DNA of 17,344 bases from contig JADIIX010000272.1 in assembly GCA_027604505.1 (NCBI GenBank), forward strand, positions 1-17,344, given 5' to 3'. Below are positions 1-7,675 of the stretch, in pieces. A program made the translations under genes and the position numbers. This stretch comes from Gonapodya sp. JEL0774. Taxonomy: Eukaryota > Monoblepharomycota > Monoblepharidomycetes > Monoblepharidales > Gonapodyaceae. A model generated the notes under the pieces. That model searched no databases, had not been told where the DNA came from, and saw nothing but the letters and a program-made list of their open reading frames with translations. How positions within the stretch are numbered: position 1 is the first letter of the stretch; each line of letters begins with the position of its first letter.

Positions 1-151
1 CAGGCCCTACATACGTCTCTGACCTAGATACGCACTAACGTACCCACCCCCAGGAACCCCAGGACAACCCCTCCACACGCACCACAGCGCGTCCTGGATC
101 CACACCCCCACAATACACCTGGCCCGTCATCGTGATGGCGCGGGTCACTTG

Positions 152-1363
152 TCACCGCACCTCGATGCCCTGGAGCAACCCCTCGGTCTCGGCGTCCCAC
201 ACATCTTCGACCTCGGCGTCAAGTGGGGATGGGGAGACCGGGTCGATGGTGGAGTCGCCGGCAACGGTATCGTTGTGATGAGAGATGCGGGAGGATGGGT
301 CCGCAGGTGGTTCGTGAGTCGTCATGTTGGTTACCCATCGAGGATGCGGTCCCGGGAGATGACCCATCTGATTCGAATGGCCGAGCTTACTCTCGGCCAC
401 GTCTCCCATGTTTTCGGCCACCGTGCAGTGCCACCCAGCGCGGGCGAGAATGCGGCGGAGGGAGGTCCATGTTTGTGGTGTGAAGGCGCACTGGCGGATG
501 GAGACGGTGGGAGTGGGGGAGAGCGAGCGAGGGAGGTTGCGTTGAAGTAGAGGGGACGTGGTGTAGGTGGTGCTATTATCAGTAACTAGGTCGTGGTTCT
601 GGGAAGTATGGTCAGTAGTAGTGGAGAAAGCAACAGGAGTGGGATCCAAGAGGGAGCGATTGTGAGCAGGCAGAGAGGGGGACCGGATGCGAGCGAGGAT
701 GCGGGCGATGACCAAGGCAAACGCAGTTCCGTCAGTTGGGTGGAGGTGAATGATGTCTACTTTGGTGCAGTGGGCGTAGAGTCTTGATCTGGTGAACCCT
801 GATGAGCCTGAGATGAGGTGGGCGAGAGATCTCGAGAACAAGAGAGCGCGGGTGAGTGAGTTGATGCGGATTGACGAGTAGATGAGTGGAGTGGCGATGA
901 GAAAGAGAAGACGGCATGAGCGTTGGATGGGGAGAAGGGCATCTTTGGACTTGTGGTGCTTGATGGGTTGAGGTTTGACGGGGGAAGCAGTGCGGCATAG
1001 TGTGCCGGGAGGAGACGGGACAGGCGGCCTGTGCGGCAGAGGAGGGAGATGTGCGGCGCAGGTGGGAGACAAGAGATCTGTAGCCTGTGCGATCAGCTTG
1101 TGGAGGAGGGATGTGGTGTGGGGAGTACTGTGGCTGTGCAGCGTCGACGCCATCACAAACTCCAGAATGTGGCGGAGCAGCTCCGGAGGGAGAGAGAGCA
1201 GGGATGCGGCCACGGACTGTGGCTGTGGTTGAGAGTTGCGTGCGGTGCAGGCGACCAAGGGTGGGAGAACGGGAACGGGATCACCCGGGTCTGATGCGGT
1301 GGGTGTGATGGAGTCCTGTGCGAGTGTATGCGGTACGGCGGGTAGTTGCAGTGCACGGATCAT
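152..1363 (-). CDS. F-box-like protein, single exon, 403 aa
   Basis: The ATG is at 1363-1361 and the TGA at 154-152. It is the first in-frame ATG after an upstream in-frame stop. Residues 54-70 (SLLSLPPELLRHILEFV) match the first helix of an F-box. Residues about 142-168 (ALLPIQRSCRLLFLIATPLI followed by YSSIRI) resemble the second half, where a conserved Cys-Arg precedes a 'la.plly..i.l' pattern. About 70 residues rich in Ser, Pro and His separate the two halves, so the box is either interrupted or only the first half is real. No LRR, WD40 or kelch repeats are visible. The C-terminal half is low-complexity and ends in an acidic stretch (about 383-398). F-box proteins usually recruit substrates to SCF ubiquitin ligases through Skp1, and that role is inferred. 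The coding strand is strongly pyrimidine-rich. I see no intron. F-box assignment is moderate; the reading frame itself is well supported by length. Confidence 0.62.
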   Translation of the reverse strand: MIRALQLPAVPHTLAQDSITPTASDPGDPVPVLPPLVACTARNSQPQPQSVAASLLSLPPELLRHILEFVMASTLHSHSTPHTTSLLHKLIAQATDLLSPTCAAHLPPLPHRPPVPSPPGTLCRTASPVKPQPIKHHKSKDALLPIQRSCRLLFLIATPLIYSSIRINSLTRALLFSRSLAHLISGSSGFTRSRLYAHCTKVDIIHLHPTDGTAFALVIARILARIRSPSLPAHNRSLLDPTPVAFSTTTDHTSQNHDLVTDNSTTYTTSPLLQRNLPRSLSPTPTVSIRQCAFTPQTWTSLRRILARAGWHCTVAENMGDVAESKLGHSNQMGHLPGPHPRWVTNMTTHEPPADPSSRISHHNDTVAGDSTIDPVSPSPLDAEVEDVWDAETEGLLQGIEVR

Positions 1364-1602
1364 CTGTGTCTCTGTCGCTCTCCCGTGGCTGTTGCTGATG
1401 ATGCTGCGTGTGTGTGCTGTGTGGATGGCGTGATGGATGAGTGGCCCACTGATCGAATGATCAAAGGTTCTGCTGCATCCCTCGATCGATCAAGGACTCT
1501 CCCTCCTTCCCTCTCTCTCCCACACAATGCATTCATCCAGTATTACTCTCTCTTCTCTCTATGTCCACCTATGAAATCTATTATTCCTGCCACCCCACCC
1601 CT

Positions 1603-3447
1603 TCACGCCCTCCCCGTTTCCACCACATAATAATCGTACACCAACCTCGCCGCGTCCGCAATCCCCCGCTCCCGAACACTCATCGGCGTAGCCTCAGTCG
1701 CATCAGCGGCATTCCGCGTGTATATCGCCTGTTTTGTGGTGGGGGAATGAAATTGCGTGGGATGGGGTGGGAATGGCGTGCGGTGGGGTAAGTGTTACGG
1801 GCGTGAGTCCACGACACGACACAAGGACAAGAATACCCCTTCCCTTCCCCCTGCCTCGACCGAAACTCACCATAACAATCCACCCCTTCCCCTGCACCTC
1901 CACCAGTCCCACCTCCGAATGGTTCCCCCTCACACTGCCCCCCTTGACGCTAGTCTTGACTCCCTGTCTCATCCGGCCCCTGATCCTGGACTGGGACAGG
2001 CACCGAGACATGACGGATAAAAGGTAGGTGCTTGAGCTGGGGGTGAGGGACGAGGAGTGCGGGGTGGAAGGGGTGAGTAGGGAGGAGAGGGCGCGGAGGA
2101 GGAAGGTGTGGTAGGCGGACTGGGGTTGTGGGGGTGTGGGGGAGGGGGGGCGGGGGGGAGGGGGCGATGGAGATCAGCAGAGTTGGGGGAGCGTGGTGGT
2201 ATCAGCTGATTTTTCTGGTGGGAGGTTTCGGCCACGAGTGCGCGAACGTGCCCTCCTGCACCCAACGCCAATCCGCAATTTCCCGAACCGACCGCCAAGC
2301 CCCGTCTGCCCCGCTCCCCTTTCCAACCCCCAATCACCATATCCCTCTCCCTAATCCCTCCACCCCGTACCCCCCCACCCCACCCACCGGCGTCGTCGAG
2401 TCCCTGGGATCCCCCTCCACCGCCGCGGGATTGGGCGGGTAGGTCGACTCCTGATACCGCTGGGCCACCGCGGGGTGGTCGCGCTCGATGAGGGCGTATT
2501 TGGCCAGGAGGGAGTCGGTGGGGTTCTGTGGGGACCGGGGGGTGGGGGGGGCGGGATGATATTGTGGGGCAAGTGTGTGTGTGCGGTCCGGCGTCAGAAC
2601 GCAGTCACGCAACGACCTAATCGCAACAACCGAATCGCAACGACCGAATCGCAACTACCCCGTCGCAAGCGGCTCCTCGTTGTTCAACCCCACTCCCGCA
2701 CTGACACCCCCCGGCTCCCCACCCTGCCCCGTCTTTCCCGCACACCCCCCAACCCAACCCCGACCCCAACTCACCCAGTCCCCAAACACCTCAGGATACG
2801 CCTTCCACAAGTTATCCCTCATACTACTGGTGGGGTTCATCCCGCCTCCCAGCCCCACCTCCACCTCCAACTCGGCCAGGTACTTGCGCACGGCGACCGG
2901 CCCGCCGGCCAGTTTGAGAAGCACGTCGGTCGCGGTGTTGTCGGAGCGGGTCAGTGACATTTCCAGGAGGTTGGACACGGTGAAGAGGGCGGGGAGGTGG
3001 CCGCCCCAGCTGGTGAGGGGGTGGGGGGGGGGGTGTGGAGTGTGATCGACGCGGAGTGATCAGCTGCATCCGTCTCCCACTCCCACCGCTCCCACCACGC
3101 CCGGCCAACCCCCCAACTCACACAATCTCAGGATACTCAATACACAAATCCCCCTCCTCCACGTCCACCAACAAGTCCAACGTGACCGGTTTCCCCTTTG
3201 CCGGTCCGGCCTGGGCGACCTGGCCCCGTTCGACCATCTTGAGCACGGTGGCGGCAAGAACAACCTTCACCGTGGACGCCATGGGGAAGCGTTGGTCGGC
3301 GTTGTAGGAGATGGGGGGGGGCGGTGGGTGGGATGGGGATGGTGACGGGAGGGGGACGAAGGAAGCGCAGAGAGCGAGGGTGCCTCTGACCGAGGATTCG
3401 ATGGCGGAGAGTTCGGGGAGGAGAAACGGCGGGCAGGAATGCGTCAT
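1603..3447 (-). CDS. Class A beta-lactamase-fold serine hydrolase, 5 exons, 357 aa
   Basis: Exons on the minus strand: 3447-3122, 3009-2775, 2525-2388, 2119-1871, 1728-1603 (phases 2,0,0,0; all GT-AG). The ATG at 3447 is the first in its frame. The spliced protein shows class A landmarks in order: YNADQRFPMASTVK with Ser58-x-x-Lys61; SDN at 131-133 followed by TATDVLLKLAGGP; an omega-loop-like GDPRDSTTP at 225-233; KTS at 288-290 where KTG is normal, followed by GNHSEVGLV; and a C-terminal helix ERGIADAARLVYDYYV. Class A enzymes acylate beta-lactams or related amides through the SxxK serine. The substrate here is unknown. Oddities are the KTS motif, about 45 extra residues (near 166-212) between SDN and the omega loop, no clear ExxLN general-base motif, and no signal peptide. 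It is co-oriented with the SLC6 genes, with 296 bp to the next stop codon upstream. Fold assignment is strong; enzymatic activity is uncertain. Confidence 0.88.
2122..2164 (+). repeat. G-run tract next to the intron 3 acceptor of the beta-lactamase gene
   Basis: Plus-strand G runs of 4, 5, 5, 7, 7 and 5 bases are separated by one to four bases. On the coding (minus) strand this is the C-rich polypyrimidine tract immediately before the acceptor at 2120. The run spacing fits a G-quadruplex on the template strand. Similar tracts precede the intron 1 acceptor (11 consecutive G at 3023-3033) and the intron 2 acceptor (about 2528-2555). Confidence 0.6.
2608..2663. repeat. Four imperfect 14-bp tandem repeats inside beta-lactamase intron 2
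   Basis: The unit is CGCAACGACCGAAT. Copies lie at 2608-2621, 2622-2635, 2636-2649 and 2650-2663, followed by a partial CGCAAG. The middle copies differ by one base and the last is more diverged. All are inside the 249-bp intron 2 (2774-2526), the gene's second longest. There are no spacers, so this is a minisatellite and not a CRISPR array. Confidence 0.85.
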
Positions 3448-3743
3448 CGCTGGGGCGGGCAAAGTCGGTTTGTGTGCGGGAGTCGGGTGGGATCGGCGGG
3501 GCGGGTTCAGTGCCGAGAGAGAATTTGCGAAGACCAAAGCATCCACTGTTGGGACGTTTGTTCGACATGTTCTGTACAGAAGCACTAATTTACCGTCGAT
3601 ATTTATGGGAAGAACAAAGTAATGAATACCTAAATAACAACGATACACACATCCAAGAAAGAACCACTAATTTTACGTAAGGTCGACCCTGCTCCGTACT
3701 CGCTACCACTCCACCGCCCGCCCTATCCCTGTCGAGTTCCTGC

Positions 3744-6700
3744 TCAAACCACCTCCTTGGCCAACTTCTCCCCCTCACCTTCCCCGACCTGGTGGATCTC
3801 CTCCCCGGTCTCCAAGTCCACGTGCAAGAGATCCGCGATCTCTCCCGGCCCGCCAGGCGCCATCTGCTTCTTCCAGTGTTCCTCCTCGTTGGGTGGGAGG
3901 ATCGGGATGAAGATGGATGGGAAGGCGAGGCCCACAAGGGAAAGGGCCACCATGCATACGCCGACGAAGAAGCTGGAGTGGTGGGGATGAGGCGGGAACG
4001 GAGGGGAGCACGGTCAAAACTAACGGGTGCGGTTCGCGCCAACGACGTGCATCGGCTGGACACGTACCCGAATCCGACAAGCTGCATGGGGAGTCCCTTT
4101 GGCTCCTTGACACGCGCAGCAAAGTCGGCGAGAGAGAAGGACGCGATAACTGCGTGGTTAATTCGGTAGGAGACCCACCGTCCGTCACACGTGCGTCAGC
4201 GATCTCCCAGGTGCACTCGAACGCAAAAGCCACAACCCCCACTCAAACGCACTGAGCAAGATTGGTCCGGTGACAAACTTGACGATGACCGCCCACGCGA
4301 GCGGAAGACCCCAGTTTCCCGGCGTCCGCTCGACGACGGCATTGATGTCCTTGCGGAGTTGGTCGATAGAGTAGAGGTTGAGGTAGTAGGCCTTGGCCAA
4401 GGCTGGCGAGAATCCGAGGGTGGTGGTGGGTTCCTTGGCCAACAAGTAGGATCCGAGGAGGCCGACAATGGCGAGAATGATGCCGGTGACTGTTGATGAA
4501 TTCGGTGCGAAAACATTGATTAGCTGGGAGGAAAAAAGCAGTCCGATTCTGGTCGAGCTACTTACTCAGTCCTGCGATGGAACTTGCTTCGTAAGCCACG
4601 ATGATCGCCACGGTGGGAGAAAGGATGTAGAACGCGGCGTGGGCGATGAAAGCCCTGGGGCCGACCTGGCTGATGACATCTTGGTAGCGATAAAGATAGC
4701 TAGCTCCGAAGGAGTATGCGTAGCCGAAGAGTACCATGCCAAGCTCTATGTTCAGGAGCGAGCGGTGATCAGGTTTCCGTGGTCCCCTCCAAGAGACTCG
4801 TCGCATGAACACTGGGCTCACCGTTGGTGTACTTGTCAACGTAGTCGAGCGCGTCTAGACCAAATCCAGTGGTGTAGAACAGACCTTCAACGATACATGA
4901 GCGGGGCGTGAGAACAGTTGCCACGCACACACGCGGATACCAGATGCACACCCATGAGGCAGCCAAAAATGCAGAGGAACAGCAAAATCACGTCCTTGCG
5001 CAACCCTTTGAAGAGTCGAGCGTCGTAGAGACTCGTGGAGAGCGTCTCGACGAGAGAGATCGCGGAGTCGATCCCCAACATGAAAACGTTGATAAAGAAC
5101 AGAACAGACCATACGTTGGCGCCAGGGATTCGAGCCAGAGCCTCTGGATAGGTCAAGAATCCGAGGACGAACGTGCCGAGCGACGTTTGTGACGGGTCGA
5201 GGTTGAGGAATCCTGCGACACCGAACGCTGCGAAAGCGGCGAGCATTTCGAACGCGGAGTTGGCGAGGGCGACGATGACAGACTGTTGACGGATGTGAAC
5301 AATCGGCACGGAAAATTGATCGTGTGACTGTGCCAAAGGTTACACTTACATCCTGGACCGCGTTTTGTGTGACGGGATTGTAACTGCCGTATGCTGAATA
5401 AATACCGCAGCAGATACCGATGGAGAAAAAGATTTGGCCGACGGCTGCCGTCCACGGTTTGGTCGACGAGATGTTGTCGCTTCGCCACGTGGCTGCAGTG
5501 GGTGAGATATGGTGGTTGAATGTCGGTTGATCCTTCCCAATACGGAACTCGGAAGCGATCGGTTCGCACATACCGATGTAAAGCTTGACTCCTTGCCATG
5601 CATTCTCCAGAGTGACACCACGAACAATGATCACGATCAACATGAGCAACGGGTAGCCCCTGTGTGATGCAATATACTCGTGAGAAATCACCTCGCAAGA
5701 GATCGAACGACCAGTTCTCACTCACATGGTGATGTACACGACTTTGCCGAGCAGGACGGGACTGAGAGCAGAACGCGCGGTATGTGCGTTGCAACTTTAT
5801 TGTACGGATACAAATCTGACCGACGAGGGAATTCACTCACCCTCTGAACGTTGCAAAGTAGGCAAACACCCACACGAAAATGAGACAACCAAACAGAGCC
5901 CAATTAATAGATCCAGTACCTTCCTCGCCCGCAGAGAGATCCTTGTAGCCAACAATCGTTCTACGAAAGTGTTGAGACTGTAGTGAACGGTAAAGCAGAG
6001 AAAAGTCTCTCTCATAGTGACAATTCACCCGAAAAAATAAGCAGCCACGCTCGGGGAACCACCATCGACAGTCCAGGGTAGCGGTGAAGTAAACGATTTG
6101 ATCTTAAGAAGTCAGGAAATGTTACTATTTCCGGAGACTTGATCAGAAAGAGGTGGCACACTCACAAAATACAAAACGCCGTACGCAACGATTGGAACAT
6201 AATAAGTGGCGACAATGTAGCCAGTAATTTGTGATGCCAACCCCTTCACACTCAGTGAACAGTAAGTTCGACCTCAATCTTGCAATCTCGTAACCGGATG
6301 AATTACCATTCCTCGCAATCGGGGATGCACTCGACCAAATGCAGTGACGGCGCCTGAACGCGAAATCTGACCAAGAATCATTTCCATGGCAAGAAGTGGA
6401 ATTCCTGAAAAAGAACGAAAGTAGTACATGTTACGTGATTCGCCTGGCAATCTCCGAACGCATTTGCTAACCGCACCAATCAAAAACAGGGCCATGAGAT
6501 AAGGAACAAACCACTGGAGTCCATAGTTACGCCATGCTTGCGAGGGATCTACAATGATAGTCAAGACGATCCAGTCCAGTTGCTTCGATTCAGTGATGTG
6601 TGGACACTCACATCTAAACATGTTTCCAAGACCTTTCCGAGACAAAGCGAGGAAATCAAGCGAGTGAAGACTCCAAGATCGAAAGTCTGCGAGAGAAATG

Positions 6701-6990
6701 ACCGTATGATATCTTACCGATCGCACTTCCCATAGCGGCCTAATGAATGAAAAGATGAAACTCGTTAATCAGTTGCCAGATTACTCCACGTGCACGCTTC
6801 AGAAACATTCAACGCCTATCTTCCGGGAGTGCCATTAGCTAGCCACAAGGAAGTACGACCCGAAGTGCCATGAGACGCTGCACTCCCTGTCGGTGGAACG
6901 CCTACTCACGAAGATAAATGAAAGACGGTTTGGCCATAACTCCCTTACGCCGCCGGCATGAAGTGCTGATGTTTTCGGTTCCGATGCCAT
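3744..6990 (-). CDS. SLC6-family Na+-coupled symporter, tandem copy 1, 17 exons, 650 aa
   Basis: Exons on the minus strand: 6990-6910, 6739-6718, 6632-6612, 6548-6477, 6404-6307, 6243-6166, 6102-6029, 5960-5841, 5761-5726, 5659-5574, 5492-5350, 5282-4952, 4884-4822, 4745-4566, 4489-4253, 4149-4068, 3972-3744. Every junction is GT-AG and keeps frame; the stop is TGA. The protein has the SLC6 signature: WPNRLSFIF then MGSAIGLGNMFRYPSQAW (TM1, Na+/substrate site), GIPLLAMEMILGQ (TM2), VGQIFFSIGICCG (TM6), TYPEALARIPGANVW, and FMLGIDSAISLVE (TM8, the Asp-Ser of the Na2 site). About 12 hydrophobic segments are expected. This family imports amino acids or related solutes across the plasma membrane using the Na+ gradient. 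A Gly rather than an Asp at the monoamine-contact position of TM1 argues for amino-acid-type substrates. The tail ends KEVV. The last exons are more GC-rich than in copy 2. Some donors are weak (GTGCGG, GTGTGC, GTAATT). Confidence 0.96.
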
Positions 6991-7675
6991 TGATCACTGA
7001 AGTACCGCGTCGCGGGGGAAAGCTGTTTGCTTAAATGCACGACTCGACGAGAGAGGTATTGCACCGTAGAGGTGGAAGCAGCAGATGCCTCAGGTGCACC
7101 GGACGCAAAACCCCGACACGTCTCCCAAGTTGCGAAATTCCTGATATGTGCCTTTGAATGTAATTCATATAAGTCAAGGGAATGACTGATAAAGATGATG
7201 GGAAAGGCAGACGACAGGTTCTCAAACAACACAAAGTGGAAGGACGTGTCGATCACCCTGCAAAGATGCCTCATCAGCGGTGGTGCTTTGCGTCACCCAC
7301 CTTCACCCACCTTCACGTCAACTTCATTATGTAATGACCATGAGCCCATGACATTCTGTTAAACGCAGCTGATTCAAAAGTACCACACAGCGGCATATCA
7401 TCTATCGTGTACCGGCAACTACTAATGACTGGTGATTATCGCGCCACACTCGGTCAACTAGCAGCCATTGGGCCGTTTTACCAAGGTTATACTGCCCATT
7501 GCACTCACCCGACGGTCAAATGACACCGAATAGTACTACCAAGGCGCAACTGGAAAAGTATGGTGCAATTTTCGAAGAACCAACTAGATTAAAACTCGAT
7601 GTCATAATTGTTAACGTCAACGGTACACGATAAACAAGAATCCTCTAAATACAAGATTTTACTCGTCCCACTACA
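6991..7675. other. Intergenic region between the two SLC6 copies
   Basis: This 685-bp stretch holds the 3' flank of copy 2 and the promoter and leader of copy 1, both on the minus strand. I see no TATAAA box near the copy 1 start. A minus-strand open frame (7274-6945) overlaps the start of copy 1 in another frame; it has no recognisable features and I do not call it. The only structure is a short direct repeat at 7293-7312. Confidence 0.6.
7293..7312. repeat. Two perfect 10-bp direct repeats upstream of SLC6 copy 1
   Basis: The unit TCACCCACCT is repeated back to back and followed by TCACG. It lies about 300 bp upstream of the copy 1 start codon, so it could be a paired transcription-factor site. 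No matching pair was seen upstream of copy 2. Confidence 0.45.

Noticed and set aside
149-1308. Several plus-strand open frames opposite the F-box gene
   Set aside because: They start at non-ATG codons or are short, have Arg/Gly-rich composition typical of the antisense of a GC-rich gene, and match no family.
2196-2312. Peptide resembling WRSVREIADWRWVQEG as an extra beta-lactamase exon on the minus strand
   Set aside because: Direct joining of 2388 to 2119 places the SAYHTFLLRALSSLL helix right after the omega loop in the proper frame, so this stretch is inside intron 3.
2608-2663. Short regular repeats as a CRISPR array
   Set aside because: The copies are contiguous without spacers, only 14 bp long, and lie in a spliceosomal intron.
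3448-3648. N-terminal extension of the beta-lactamase-like protein up to 3648
   Set aside because: The frame is open, but its first codon is GTG and there is no ATG before 3447. The class A fold begins just after the ATG at 3447.
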